From Allopusillimonas sp048270225 (GTDB taxonomy: Bacteria; Pseudomonadota; Gammaproteobacteria; Burkholderiales; Burkholderiaceae_B): a DNA stretch of 64,000 bases. Positions within the stretch are counted from its first letter, which is position 1; each line of letters begins with the position of its first letter. The notes beneath the pieces were generated by a model that ran no database searches, had not been told where the DNA came from, and was given only the letters and a program-made list of their open reading frames with translations. Shown here one piece after another: positions 53,875 through 63,610 of this stretch. Location: NCBI GenBank assembly GCA_048270225.1, contig JBLWTG010000002.1, positions 186,001 to 250,000 of the forward strand, read 5' to 3'. The position numbers and the translations under genes were made by a program.

Positions 53875-56511
53875 TCATGCGGGCACGGGATCTGGCATGC
53901 CGCTGCGGCGCATGCGCACGCCCTGCCTGAACCAGACCAGCGCCAGGATCAGCAAGGCGGGCAGATAAACCCAGAACTCGGACGGCCGCTGCGGATTCGG
54001 AACCAGCACCTGATCGATATCCCAACCCTGCTCCCAGCCTGACTTGCGGGCCTGACTGCCAAAACGCACCGAAGCGATCTGGGCCTGGTCTCCCAGGGCC
54101 ATGACCGTCAGACCGGCCGCCATCAAGCGTTGCTGGCCCACCGCATCGCCGCTTGCCGTATTGCCCTCGGGCAGGGCAGGCAGGGGTACGGCGACCGTTT
54201 TCTGCAGCTCGTCGCCCTCGATGTTCATGCCCTTGAGCACGGCCACCAACCTGCCCTTGGCCGGCATGTTGCTTGCGATCTGCATCAGCTGAGCCGACGG
54301 ATGCGCTTCATACTTTGGATACAGCTGATTCATGAACCAGTCCGGACGGAACAGCATGAAGGTGACCAGAAACAGCAACGCCACTTCCAGCCATGTGGCC
54401 CTGGTGCGCATCCAGAACAGCGTGGCCGCGGCAAAGGTCAGCGAGGCCAGCGTCGCGCCGCCCACAACCAGCAGCAGCTCCCACCAGCCATTGACATCAA
54501 TCAGCAGCAGCATGGGATTGAAGATGAACATGAATGGCAGCACCGCTGTGCGCAGCGCATAGGTCACGCCCTGCACGCCTGTCTTGATCGGGTCTTCGCC
54601 CGAAATGGCGGCCGCGGCAAACGTTGCCAATCCTACCGGCGGCGTGATGTCGGCCATGATGCCGTAATAGAACACAAACATGTGAACGGCGATCAGCGGA
54701 ATGACCAGGCCGCTTTGGGCACCCAGTTCAACCACCACGGGCGCCATCAGGGTCGCCATCAGAATGTAGTTGGCAGTGGTCGGCATGCCCAGGCCCAGCA
54801 CCAGGCAAACGCCGGCGGTAAAGAACAGCATGGCCAGCACACTGCCCATGGAGACCAGTTCCACGAACGCCGTCATGCGCAGGCCCAGACCCGTGAGCGT
54901 AATGGCCCCGACAATCAGGCCGGCCGTACCGCAGGCAATCGCAATGCCTATCATGTTGCGCGCGCCTTCCTGCAGCCCGGTCACGGCGTCCGACAGGCCC
55001 TGACGCAGGCGTGGGGCCACCGGTTCCTTGCGGAACCAGGCAATCAAGGGCCACTGCGTCACCATCTGCAGCAGCATGGCAACCACCGCCCAGAAGGCCG
55101 ACAGGCCTGCCGAGAACTGCTCCACCGTCAGGCACCACACCAGAACGCCAATGGGAATCAGGTAGTACAGGCCGGCACGCACGGTGGGCCAGGGCTCGGG
55201 CCGCACCGGATTGGTGATGCTGATTTCGGTGGGCAGATCCGGATGCGCCGCGGCGACCTTGATCAGCCAGAGGTAGAGCAGCACCAGGAGCGCCATCAGT
55301 ATCCAGATGGCGGCCTGCCCGGCAAACTGCTGTACGCCCACGCCTATCCAGTAGACCAGGCCCATGACAATCACGCTGCCCGCAATCCCCATGCCCCAGC
55401 CGGCCAGTTTCTGCAGCAGTGTACGGGGCTTGCCCGCGGTCATCATGGGCTGTATGCCCAGCTTGAGGGCTTCAAGGTGCACAATGTAGAACAGCGCTAC
55501 ATAGGAGATGGTTGCAGGCAGCAGCGCATGGCGAATGATGTCGGTATACGGAATGCCGACATACTCGATCATCAGGAAGGCCGCCGCACCCATGACCGGC
55601 GGCATGATCTGGCCATTGACCGACGATGCGGTCTCGATGGCGCCTGCGCGTATGCCGCCGTAGCCCGCCCGCTTCATGAGGGGAATCGTGAAAATCCCGC
55701 CCGTCACCACGTTGGCGACCGATGATGCGGACACAATGCCATTGACGGCCGAAGACACCACGGCCACCTTGGCTGGACCGCCCCGCAGATGGCCAAGCAG
55801 CGCAAATGACACCTGCATCATGTAATTGCCAGCGCCGCAGCGGTCAAGCAGCGATCCGAGCAACACAAAGATGAAAATATAGGAGACGGACACCCCCAGC
55901 GCCACCCCGTAAACGCCTTCGGTGGTCAGCCACATGTGCGACATCAGGCGTTCGATGGATGCACCCCGGTGGGCCAGCGCATCAGGCAGCCAGGGCCCCA
56001 GGAATACGTAAGCCACGAAGATAATGCCCAGCACCGCCATGGGCGCGCCCAGCGCGCGACGCGTCACTTCGAGCAGCAGCAGCACGCCGATGGAAGCGGT
56101 CACCACATCCATGGTCGTGGGAATGCCGGGCCGGGTCGCCAGCTCCTTGTAGAAAAGAAAAAGATAGGCGCCGCAAAACCCGGCGACCAGCGCCAGGACC
56201 CAGTCGAACCAGGGCATCTGGTCGCGTGGCGAACTCTTGCGCGCCGGATACGCCAGGTAACCCAGAAACATGGCAATGCCAAGATGCAGGGCGCGCGCCT
56301 CGGTATCATTGAATATGCCGAAGTTGAAAGAAAAGGGCAGCGGCGAAGCCGTCCAGAGCTGAAACAGCGACCAGATGATGGCGCCGCCGAACAGGACTGC
56401 GCCCGCAATGCCGCCTACATCGCGTCCGCCGCGATCAACATCGGCGACAAGTTGTTCCAGGTGAGCGTTGGTATGGTGCTCGGCGGTAGCCGACGAGGTG
56501 GTCGTGCCCAT
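53875..56511 (-). CDS. TRAP transporter fused permease (TAXI type) with C-terminal extension
   Basis: 878 residues from ATG 56511, preceded by AAGGGAAGG. Fused DctQ-DctM permease with many membrane segments. Characteristic blocks are SSAVNGIVSASSVANVVTGG, IMPPVMGAAAFLMIEYVGIP and GLGMPTTANYILMATLMAPV. After about residue 680 there is an extension with further hydrophobic segments and a soluble part, as in permeases carrying DUF3394. Works with the TAXI-type binding protein encoded 153 bp upstream. The substrate is unknown. Confidence 0.93.
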   Translation of the reverse strand: MGTTTSSATAEHHTNAHLEQLVADVDRGGRDVGGIAGAVLFGGAIIWSLFQLWTASPLPFSFNFGIFNDTEARALHLGIAMFLGYLAYPARKSSPRDQMPWFDWVLALVAGFCGAYLFLFYKELATRPGIPTTMDVVTASIGVLLLLEVTRRALGAPMAVLGIIFVAYVFLGPWLPDALAHRGASIERLMSHMWLTTEGVYGVALGVSVSYIFIFVLLGSLLDRCGAGNYMMQVSFALLGHLRGGPAKVAVVSSAVNGIVSASSVANVVTGGIFTIPLMKRAGYGGIRAGAIETASSVNGQIMPPVMGAAAFLMIEYVGIPYTDIIRHALLPATISYVALFYIVHLEALKLGIQPMMTAGKPRTLLQKLAGWGMGIAGSVIVMGLVYWIGVGVQQFAGQAAIWILMALLVLLYLWLIKVAAAHPDLPTEISITNPVRPEPWPTVRAGLYYLIPIGVLVWCLTVEQFSAGLSAFWAVVAMLLQMVTQWPLIAWFRKEPVAPRLRQGLSDAVTGLQEGARNMIGIAIACGTAGLIVGAITLTGLGLRMTAFVELVSMGSVLAMLFFTAGVCLVLGLGMPTTANYILMATLMAPVVVELGAQSGLVIPLIAVHMFVFYYGIMADITPPVGLATFAAAAISGEDPIKTGVQGVTYALRTAVLPFMFIFNPMLLLIDVNGWWELLLVVGGATLASLTFAAATLFWMRTRATWLEVALLFLVTFMLFRPDWFMNQLYPKYEAHPSAQLMQIASNMPAKGRLVAVLKGMNIEGDELQKTVAVPLPALPEGNTASGDAVGQQRLMAAGLTVMALGDQAQIASVRFGSQARKSGWEQGWDIDQVLVPNPQRPSEFWVYLPALLILALVWFRQGVRMRRSGMPDPVPA

Positions 56512-56664
56512 GAGCCTTCCCTTGAATGTTGCGATATGAGCCGCCCTGCCGCAACGAAGTCGATGCCGGCCGGGGCTGCCGTGGCTGCCCTGGGCTTGCC
56601 GCGCCGGACAGACAGGCTGTGAAACAGCCGGCATGCCTGAAGCAGCATGCCGACCACCTGCTTC

Positions 56665-57663
56665 TTACAGCAGGCCTTTTTCCTTGAAGTACTTCTCGGC
56701 GCCCGGATGCAGCGGCGCGGACAGACCCTTGGTCACCATATCCTTGGGTTCAAGGTGCGCAAATGCCGGGTGCAGCTTCTTGAAGTCGTCAAAGTTGTCG
56801 AACACGGCCTTGACCAGCACGTAGACGGTTTCTTCGGGCACATCGGCCGACGTCACGAAGGTGGCCAGCACGCCATAGGTATCGGTTGGTTGCGGGTTGT
56901 TGGGATACAGGCCGCCGGGGATGGTAGCCTTGGCATAGTAGGGATACTGCTCAACCAGCTTGTCCACGGCCGGGCCCGTCAGCGACACCAGTTGAGCGGC
57001 GCAGGTGGTGGTGGGGTCCTGAATGTTGGCCGAAGGGTGGCCCACCGCGTAGAAGAAGCCATCGATCTTGCCGTCGCACAGCGCCGAGCCATGCTCGTCG
57101 GGCTTGAGCTCGGAGGCCAGCGAGAAGAACGAATAGTCTTCACCGCGCTCTTTGAGCAGCAGATCCATGGAGGCGCGCGTGCCCGAGCCAGGATTGCCTA
57201 CGTTGAAGCGCTTGCCCTTGAAGTCGTCGAACGATTTGATATTGGCTTCTTTGCGGGCCACGACGGTAAACGGCTCGGGATGGATGGAAAAGACCGAACG
57301 CAGTTTCTTGTATGCGCCCGCGTCCTTGAACTGGCCTTCGCCGTTGTAGGCATTAAAGCCCACGTCCGACTGGACGACGCCCAGGTCCAGCTCGCCCGCC
57401 TTGATCGTGTTGATGTTGAACACCGAACCGCCGGTGGATTCGACAGAGCACCGGATGCCATGCTCACTGCGGTTTTTGTTGACCAGGCGGCAGATGGCGC
57501 CGCCGGCCGCATAATAGACGCCTGTTACGCCACCGGTGCCAATGCTGACAAACTTCTGCTGGGCCGCTGCGGGCAAGGGGGCGGCCACGGCCGCGACCAT
57601 GGCTGCCGCGCCGGCGGTCAGCGCCAGCCGCTTGCCAAGTGAGGACGTAAAGAATTTTCGCAT
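56665..57663 (-). CDS. TAXI-family TRAP transporter substrate-binding protein
   Basis: 332 residues from ATG 57663 with GGGAG upstream. Signal peptide ending PLPAAAQ (about residue 32). TAXI hallmarks: VSIGTGGVTGVYYAAGGAIC, ELDLGVVQSDVGFNAYNG and FNVGNPGSGTRASMDLLL. It delivers substrate to the fused TRAP permease that follows. TAXI proteins of this type bind glutamate-like or other carboxylate ligands; here the ligand is not known. Confidence 0.94.
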   Translation of the reverse strand: MRKFFTSSLGKRLALTAGAAAMVAAVAAPLPAAAQQKFVSIGTGGVTGVYYAAGGAICRLVNKNRSEHGIRCSVESTGGSVFNINTIKAGELDLGVVQSDVGFNAYNGEGQFKDAGAYKKLRSVFSIHPEPFTVVARKEANIKSFDDFKGKRFNVGNPGSGTRASMDLLLKERGEDYSFFSLASELKPDEHGSALCDGKIDGFFYAVGHPSANIQDPTTTCAAQLVSLTGPAVDKLVEQYPYYAKATIPGGLYPNNPQPTDTYGVLATFVTSADVPEETVYVLVKAVFDNFDDFKKLHPAFAHLEPKDMVTKGLSAPLHPGAEKYFKEKGLL

Positions 57664-57998
57664 TGACGATCTCCCTGATGTCATTCTGGATGGAAAGAAA
57701 CCGGCGCATTGCCGGCAAACTGGCGCCAGCGACCGTGTCGCAGACGCCTGCAAGAAAAAAACACAGGGACCAGGCATGCGTGCACCCAAAAAGGGTAGCC
57801 TGTTTATTTGTGTGTGGCGGCGTGAATCCCCCCCCGGGAATAAGCGCGAACCTGCGGCACGAACTGCCATGATCCCCAACGCTGACGTATCAAATCTTGT
57901 CAGGCGTAATGCTACAACGGCTCGCCGGGCACGCAAGGACAAATGCGTCAGGGTTTTTCCTAGTACGCCGGTCCCGGCCGAGAATCCGAAGGACGCTG
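57664..57998. other. Upstream region of the TAXI operon, no gene recognised
   Basis: 335 bp with several C-runs and short frames but no recognisable product. It should contain the TAXI operon promoter; no clear -35/-10 or operator could be chosen by eye. Confidence 0.45.
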
Positions 57999-58200
57999 TC
58001 AGCCGAGCGCGGTATCCAGCAGCATCATCACCACAAAGCCGAGCATCAGCCCTATGGTGGCGGCGGTTTCATGCCCCTGCCGCCATAGCCAGCCCCCTGA
58101 CCCTGAGCCACCTGCAGCGCGGGAATCACCAGCGAGAACGAGCTGGCAGCCGGCATGACGCCTGCGCCAAAGCCCAGCATGCTGTCGTGTGCCCGCTGCG
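57999..58200 (-). pseudogene. ZIP-family metal transporter remnant with an internal deletion
   Basis: One frame reads DSMLGFGAGVMPAASSFSLV, the first helices of a ZIP/ZupT-like zinc transporter. A second frame then reads HETAATIGLMLGFVVMMLLD and ends in TALG at a TGA (57999-58001), the last helix of the same family. The central part, including the metal-binding HxxxE helices, is missing and the ends are out of frame. Confidence 0.72.
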
Positions 58201-58240
58201 AAAACCTGAACGTATGTCGCTCAGCCTCGCAGACTGTATC

Positions 58241-58651
58241 CTACCTGATCACCGCATACTGGAACGTGCCCACTGCGGTGGCCAGCAGCAGGTCGCCATC
58301 CAGCAATACCTGGGCGCGGGTAAAAAAGGTGCGGCGCGCCTTGCGCTCGACATAACCCCTGGCAACGAGTTCGTGCCCCTCGCCGCTGTCCAGGAAATTG
58401 GTGGTCAATGACAGGGTCAGGCTGCGCAGGGCCGGCTCTCCCGGCTCGACATACAGGCCGCTATAGCCGGATACCGCGTCCAGCAACGCGCACAGCACGC
58501 CCCCCTGTACCCGGCCCGTGCGATTGCCCAGATTGGGCGTGATCGCCAGCCGCATCTCCGCATGGCCGCTGGACCATTGCGTCAGGCGCACGCCCAGCCA
58601 TTCGAGATAAGGATTGTCGATAGGGATAGAAACACTGCTGCCGGTAGCCAT
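58241..58651 (-). CDS. PaaI-family thioesterase (hotdog fold)
   Basis: 136 residues. The hotdog-fold motif is VQGGVLCALLDAVSGYSG near residues 48-65, preceded by AITPNLGNRTGR. Length is normal. Members hydrolyse acyl-CoA thioesters, often aryl- or hydroxyphenylacetyl-CoA; the substrate here is not evident. It lies about 85 bp downstream of rmuC on the same strand. Confidence 0.87.
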   Translation of the reverse strand: MATGSSVSIPIDNPYLEWLGVRLTQWSSGHAEMRLAITPNLGNRTGRVQGGVLCALLDAVSGYSGLYVEPGEPALRSLTLSLTTNFLDSGEGHELVARGYVERKARRTFFTRAQVLLDGDLLLATAVGTFQYAVIR

Positions 58652-58736
58652 TGCCAGGGTCCAGAAAAAAGAAAAACCCTAAGCTTAACCTGACTGGCTT
58701 GCCCGCAAGAATCGGGCGTGCAGGGCGTCCCGGCGC

Positions 58737-60302
58737 TCATGGACGGTCTTGGTCGGCACCAGGCCTGTCACCCTGGCCGGCGGCCGGCTGCGCGTCGTCT
58801 TTGCCGGCACGCGCCTCGACCGCGACCAACGTGAGTTTTTCGCCGTCCACATCCACATTGAGCGGCTCAAGCGCCGGCATGGTCTTGTTGGCGCGCGAAG
58901 ACAGCTCGCTGAAGCGCGCCGTCTTGCCGTAAAGCCCCTGCTGACCCGCCACCGCCAGCACGGTGCTGTTGTACTGTCGGCTGACGGTCTCCAACGTATC
59001 GCCCAACTTCTTCAGGCGCTCGGCCACCAGCACCACCTGGTTGTAGAGCTCGCCGGCCCGCGCGCTCAGCTCGTGCGCCTGCTCGTTGCTGCGCGCCGTC
59101 ATCCAGAGATTGGCCACCGTCTTCAGGATGGGCATAAGCGTGGTGTGCGACACGAGGACGACATTGCGCTGATAGCCATAGTTGAACAGCTCGCGGTTAT
59201 GCTGCATGGCCTCGATATAGGCCGGCTCGACGGGCATGAACATCAACACAAAACTCGGGCTGCGCATGCCCACCAGATTGCTGTAGTCCTTGCGCGAAAG
59301 ATCATCGATGTGATTGCGCACGGCCCGCACATGCGCGTCCAGCGCCGCCTGGCGGTCGTCCTCGTTCTGCGCCGCCACGGCCCGGTCGTAGTCCACGAGC
59401 GAGACCTTGCTGTCTATGACCATGTGCTTGCCATCAGGCAGCTTGATGATGAAATCCGGCTGGCGGCTGTTGCCCTGCTCGTCGCGAAAGCGCGGCTGAG
59501 ACTCGTAGTGATCCTGCTTGATCAGCCCGGCCAGCTCCAGCGTGCGCTCCAGCTGCATCTCACCCCAGTTGCCGGCGGTTTTCTTGTCGCCCTTGAGCGC
59601 CAGGGCCAGCGTGCTGGCCTCCGTGCCGATGCGCAGCCCCATTTCCATGACCCGCCTGATTTCCACCCCGAGCGAGGCATTGCCGCGTACGGTTTCGTCG
59701 TGTACCTGATTGACGCGGCTCTGGAAACGGTCAATCTGTTCACGCAGCGGCTTGAGCAGGGCATCGAGCGAGCTCTGGCTGTTCTGCGTCAGATTGCGGC
59801 CTTTTTCTTCCAGGATCTGATTGGCCAGGTTCTGGAACTCGACTTTCAGCTGGGCGCGGGACTGCTCAAACCCTGCTTTCATTTCCTGGAAGCTGGCGAG
59901 TTTTTCGCTATGAATGGCCTGCAGCTCCACCAGCGCCCTGTCCGCCTGCCCCAGGCGTTCGAGCAGCGTCTGGCGCGCCGCCTCGCCCGCCTGGATCTCG
60001 CTGCGCGCCTCAGCCAGCCGCTCCTGCAGGCTCAGCACCGTCGATTCACTGTGGGCCAGTTGGCGGTCCAGCCGGGCGCGGGCCGCTTCAGTTGCCACCA
60101 TCTGGCTGCGGCTGATCTCCAGATTTTCACGGGTTTGCTCGAGTTGCGCACCCTGCTGACGCACCAGCGACTGGGCCTGGACCGCGTCGTTGCGCGCCTG
60201 CGCAAGCCGCCGTCCCATCACGAGTATGGTCAACAGAACGCCGACGGCCAGGCCGGCTGCAATCAGCCAAATTTCCACGGGCTCAATGGCCGGAAGAGTC
60301 AT
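58737..60302 (-). CDS. rmuC: DNA recombination protein RmuC
   Basis: 521 residues from ATG 60302, with AAGGAAA upstream (an ATG at 60323 has no such site). One N-terminal membrane helix (about 8-30), a long coiled coil (about 35-200) and the RmuC nuclease-like domain with AGNWGEMQLERTLELAGL, PDFIIKLPDGKHMVIDSKVS and a C-terminal AERLKKLGDTLETVSRQYN. RmuC limits inversion of short inverted repeats in E. coli. A nearby role in repeat stability is speculative. Confidence 0.93.
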   Translation of the reverse strand: MTLPAIEPVEIWLIAAGLAVGVLLTILVMGRRLAQARNDAVQAQSLVRQQGAQLEQTRENLEISRSQMVATEAARARLDRQLAHSESTVLSLQERLAEARSEIQAGEAARQTLLERLGQADRALVELQAIHSEKLASFQEMKAGFEQSRAQLKVEFQNLANQILEEKGRNLTQNSQSSLDALLKPLREQIDRFQSRVNQVHDETVRGNASLGVEIRRVMEMGLRIGTEASTLALALKGDKKTAGNWGEMQLERTLELAGLIKQDHYESQPRFRDEQGNSRQPDFIIKLPDGKHMVIDSKVSLVDYDRAVAAQNEDDRQAALDAHVRAVRNHIDDLSRKDYSNLVGMRSPSFVLMFMPVEPAYIEAMQHNRELFNYGYQRNVVLVSHTTLMPILKTVANLWMTARSNEQAHELSARAGELYNQVVLVAERLKKLGDTLETVSRQYNSTVLAVAGQQGLYGKTARFSELSSRANKTMPALEPLNVDVDGEKLTLVAVEARAGKDDAQPAAGQGDRPGADQDRP

Positions 60303-60426
60303 GCAGGTTTCCTTCGTCGCCATGCAATGACTGCAGGCGTGATAAATTACAGACGCTAATCATAGTATTTCAGGCAGTGCTGCGGCGTCTTGGGCGCGCA
60401 GTCTGCAGGACGCACCGGACAGTATC

Positions 60427-61407
60427 ATGCGTAACCCTCTTGCCGCGATGGTCGGACTGGCAGTATGGGGCCTGGTCGGCATAGCCCCTTCAGCCTGGGC
60501 CGGCTGGCCTCCTGAAAACCAGGCAATTCAGATCATCGTACCCGCGCCGGGCGACGCAGGCATAGGCCTTGGCATCGCCAGGCTGCTGGCGACCCAGCTC
60601 CAGACCCGTCTTGGCGGCCATTTTTCCGTGTCCACCTACCCGGCCAACCATGGCCCCGGCAGCGCGGCTTTCCTGGAAAACGAGCCCGCGGACGGCACCA
60701 CCCTGCTGCTGTGCAATACCACGCTGTCCGGCTCCAGCTTTGCCTACGCCCGGATACTGTCCGGCGCCGGCCAGCGCCTGGAAGCCATCGGGCTGATCGC
60801 CGAACTGCCCAATATACTGGTGGTCAACAACGCCTTTCCGGCCACGTCCCTGCGGCAGTTCACCACCTATGTAAGCGACCATCCCGGCGTAGTCAACTTC
60901 GGCTCCATCGGCAACGGCAGCACCATGCACCTGGCAGGCCAGTTATACATGACGGAGACCGACAGCAATATGATTCATGTGGCCTATAGCTCGTCAGGCA
61001 TGGCCACCAACAATCTTATCTCCGGCCAGATACAGTCCATGTTCCATCTGGTACCCGGCATACTGCCGCAGATACGCAACCATCAGGTGCGGCCGCTCGC
61101 TGTCATGAGCAACCACCGCCTGCCGGCCCTGCCCGATGTGCCCACCATGGCCGAGCAGGGATACCCGACCCTGCAGTTCGGAGCCTGGATGGCGCTGATG
61201 GCCCCGCCGGGAACGCCGCGCGATCTTATCAACCAGGCCAACCATGCCCTGAACCAGATCCTGAATGACCCGGCCACCATACAGCAACTGTCCGACATGG
61301 GCGCCGTTCCGGTCAATGGCTCGCCCGAAGCCGCCCAGGCGCGGCTGGCGGCCGAACACGAAAGATGGCAGGCCATCATGTCCCAGGTGGTCCTGCCTGT
61401 GCATTAG
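60427..61407 (+). CDS. Bug-family tripartite tricarboxylate transporter binding protein
   Basis: 326 residues. Signal peptide to APSAWAGW (about residue 26). The mature part has the Bug pattern: IQIIVPAPGDAGIGLGIARL in place of the usual PFPPGG motif, HVAYSSSGMATNNLISGQIQ and ALPDVPTMAEQGYPTL. The altered ligand loop (PAPGDAG) may mean a different ligand. No TctAB partners are nearby. Confidence 0.88.
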   Translation: MRNPLAAMVGLAVWGLVGIAPSAWAGWPPENQAIQIIVPAPGDAGIGLGIARLLATQLQTRLGGHFSVSTYPANHGPGSAAFLENEPADGTTLLLCNTTLSGSSFAYARILSGAGQRLEAIGLIAELPNILVVNNAFPATSLRQFTTYVSDHPGVVNFGSIGNGSTMHLAGQLYMTETDSNMIHVAYSSSGMATNNLISGQIQSMFHLVPGILPQIRNHQVRPLAVMSNHRLPALPDVPTMAEQGYPTLQFGAWMALMAPPGTPRDLINQANHALNQILNDPATIQQLSDMGAVPVNGSPEAAQARLAAEHERWQAIMSQVVLPVH

Positions 61408-61502
61408 GGCCTGTCCCCAGGACGCCTGCTGCGCCTCCGTGATGTATACCGGGACTCAAGCCCCGGACTGGCTGCACATCGTATCCGCAGGTTTGAGCCT
61501 GC

Positions 61503-62327
61503 TCAGGGCTTCTTGACGCCGAAACAGTGCTCCAGCCCCGGAAACCGGCCTTCGCGCACGTCGCTGGCGTATTGCTCGACGGCTGTCCTGATGACAGCGC
61601 CTACGTCGGCAAACTGCTTGGCGAACTTCGGGATCCGGCTGCCGCTCAGCCCGAGAATGTCTTCGGTTACCAGAATCTGTCCGTCGCAGGCAGGCGCCGC
61701 GCCTATCCCTATGGTGGGAATGGCCAGCGCCTCGGTAATCTCCCTGCCCACGCGCTCGGCCACGCCTTCGAGCACCACACCAAAGGCGCCCGCCTCCTGG
61801 TGCGCCTGGGCATCGCGCAGAATGCGGCGGGCCGACTCGTCTGTCATGCCCTGCGCCTTGAAGCCGCCCATGGTGTTGACGTACTGAGGCATCAGCCCGA
61901 CATGAGCGAGCACAGGAATGCCGCGTTCGACCAGAAAACGGGTGGTCTCGGCCATGACCTCCCCGCCTTCAAGCTTGACGCCGTCGGCGCCGCTGGCCGC
62001 GAGAATCCGCGCCGCGTTGCTGAATGCCTGCACAGGCGATTCCTGGTAGCTGCCAAAGGGCATGTCCGCAATCACGCAGGCGTGCGAGGTCGAACGCACC
62101 ACGGCCGCCGCGTGCGCCGCGATTTGCTCCACAGTGAATGACAAGGTGTCGGGCAATCCATAGCCGACCATGGCCGTGGAGTCGCCGATCAGGATAAAGT
62201 CCAGGGCGTCGTCCAGCAGACGCGCAAACGGGGCGCTATATGCGGTCAGCGCCGCAATCTTGCGCTCTCCCTTGCAGGCCATTAACTGCGGCACGCTGAT
62301 ACGCTGCGCCTGCCGATGCACACTCAT
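61503..62327 (-). CDS. panB: 3-methyl-2-oxobutanoate hydroxymethyltransferase PanB
   Basis: 274 residues from ATG 62327 with AAGGAG 7 bp upstream. PanB motifs are IGDSTAMVGYGLPDTL (metal-binding aspartate), ADMPFGSYQES, GADGVKLEGG and VLAHVGLMPQYVNTMGGF, ending with GIGAAPACDGQILV and a catalytic glutamate region. First step of pantothenate synthesis, using methylene-THF. Its usual partner panC is not in the window. Confidence 0.96.
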   Translation of the reverse strand: MSVHRQAQRISVPQLMACKGERKIAALTAYSAPFARLLDDALDFILIGDSTAMVGYGLPDTLSFTVEQIAAHAAAVVRSTSHACVIADMPFGSYQESPVQAFSNAARILAASGADGVKLEGGEVMAETTRFLVERGIPVLAHVGLMPQYVNTMGGFKAQGMTDESARRILRDAQAHQEAGAFGVVLEGVAERVGREITEALAIPTIGIGAAPACDGQILVTEDILGLSGSRIPKFAKQFADVGAVIRTAVEQYASDVREGRFPGLEHCFGVKKP

Positions 62328-62497
62328 TTTGTTCTCCTTGCCTTTCTGGTCATGAAATACAGCCGGGATACGAATTGAAGCTTTCCCGCAATGCACAAAC
62401 CGTATAATCGACCAGAATCACAACGAAAACAAATCGAAGACACAACATCGACGCCCCGCATATCCGAGTGCATGGGCGCAACGCAGGGAGAATAAGC

Positions 62498-63343
62498 ATG
62501 GCCGAAGTCACGAACACGGTTTCCTTTCACGATGGCCGCAGCGCGCCGCGCCTGGGGTTCGGTACCTGGCAGGTCGACAACGACGTCACCGCCGCCGCGG
62601 TCCAGACTGCCCTGGAAACCGGCTACCGTTCCATCGATACAGCCGCCTTCTACGGCAACGAAGAAGGCGTGGGCAAGGGGATTGCCGGCTCGGGCATTGC
62701 GCGCCAGGATATTTTCGTGGCCACCAAGCTCTGGAATGACCGCCACGGTCACGATATTACCCGGCGCGCCTTTACCGAGAGCCTGGAAAAGCTCGGCATG
62801 GACTACGTGGACCTGTACCTGATTCACTGGCCGGTGCCCAAGAACGATCTGTACGTCGAGGCCTGGGAAACGCTGATCCAGCTGCACGACGAAGGCCTGG
62901 CCAAGTCCATCGGAGTATGCAACTTCAATATCAATCATCTGCAGCGCCTGCTGGACGAAACCGGCGTGCTGCCCGTCGTGAACCAGGTCGAACTGCATCC
63001 GCTGTTCCAGCAAGCGGCGCTGCGCCAGTACCACGAAGAACAGGGCATCATCACCGAGGCCTGGAGCCCCCTGGGCCGCGGGCAGCTCTGGAACGATCCC
63101 ACCCTGGCCGGTATTGCCGACAAGCACAAGCGATCGGTCGCGCAGGTGATACTGCGCTGGCACCTGCAACTGGGCAATATGGTGATTCCGAAGTCAGTGA
63201 CCCCGTCGCGTATCCGCGAAAACTTCAACAGCTTCGATTTTGCCCTGGACGATCAGGATATCGCGGCCATCACGGCGCTCGATCGCGCCGACGGCCGCAA
63301 TGGTCCAGATCCCGAGCTGTTCAGACTGCCCCAAAAAAGCTGA
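62498..63343 (+). CDS. Aldo/keto reductase (2,5-diketo-gluconate reductase-like)
   Basis: 281 residues from ATG 62498; AGGGAG lies 8 bp upstream. AKR motifs: GFGTWQVDN, YRSIDTAAFYGNEEGVG (catalytic Asp and Tyr), VATKLWND (lysine), LIHWP (histidine) and IPKSVTPSRIRENF for NADPH. Closest to the DkgA/DkgB group, which reduces small ketones and aldehydes. Complete length. Confidence 0.93.
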   Translation: MAEVTNTVSFHDGRSAPRLGFGTWQVDNDVTAAAVQTALETGYRSIDTAAFYGNEEGVGKGIAGSGIARQDIFVATKLWNDRHGHDITRRAFTESLEKLGMDYVDLYLIHWPVPKNDLYVEAWETLIQLHDEGLAKSIGVCNFNINHLQRLLDETGVLPVVNQVELHPLFQQAALRQYHEEQGIITEAWSPLGRGQLWNDPTLAGIADKHKRSVAQVILRWHLQLGNMVIPKSVTPSRIRENFNSFDFALDDQDIAAITALDRADGRNGPDPELFRLPQKS

Positions 63344-63354
63344 CGAGCCCGCAA

Positions 63355-63383
63355 CCAGGCCACCGTGCGGTCGCACGGCCTGG
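63355..63383. terminator. Bidirectional hairpin between the aldo/keto reductase and slyX
   Basis: CCAGG (63355-63359) and CCGTGCG (63363-63369) pair with CGCACGG (63372-63378) and CCTGG (63379-63383), leaving a small bulge. No T run is present. It is placed between two convergent stops. Confidence 0.55.
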
Positions 63384-63384
63384 C

Positions 63385-63597
63385 CTAGTAATGCGGCGGT
63401 TTTTCGATCGAGTAGGCATCTGCGCCGCCGGCATCGCCGGCGGCGTCGCTCAGGCGCCTGACCAGCGCCGTACACAGGGCCTTGAGTTCAGCGATCTGCT
63501 TTTGCTGCGCATAGACCTGCTGGTTCAGGGTTTGCAGCAGATCCTCCTGCGCCGTCAGCTTGATTTCGATCTCGATGATGCGCGCTTCCGTTGTCAT
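63385..63597 (-). CDS. slyX: SlyX family protein
   Basis: 70 residues from ATG 63597. Entirely coiled-coil, with IIEIEIKLTAQEDLLQTLNQ, and ending in PPHY as SlyX proteins do. Function is unknown; SlyX is often next to unrelated genes. It lies 13 bp downstream of acnA on the same strand. Confidence 0.88.
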   Translation of the reverse strand: MTTEARIIEIEIKLTAQEDLLQTLNQQVYAQQKQIAELKALCTALVRRLSDAAGDAGGADAYSIEKPPHY

Positions 63598-63610
63598 GGC
63601 CCCTTCGCCT

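Noticed and set aside
54130..55725. 531-codon plus-strand frame opposite the TRAP permease
   Set aside because: Gln/His/Arg-rich composition, a by-product of the codon bias of a membrane protein gene on the other strand.
58749..60359. 536-codon plus-strand frame opposite rmuC
   Set aside because: RmuC on the minus strand has clear motifs; the opposite frame has none.
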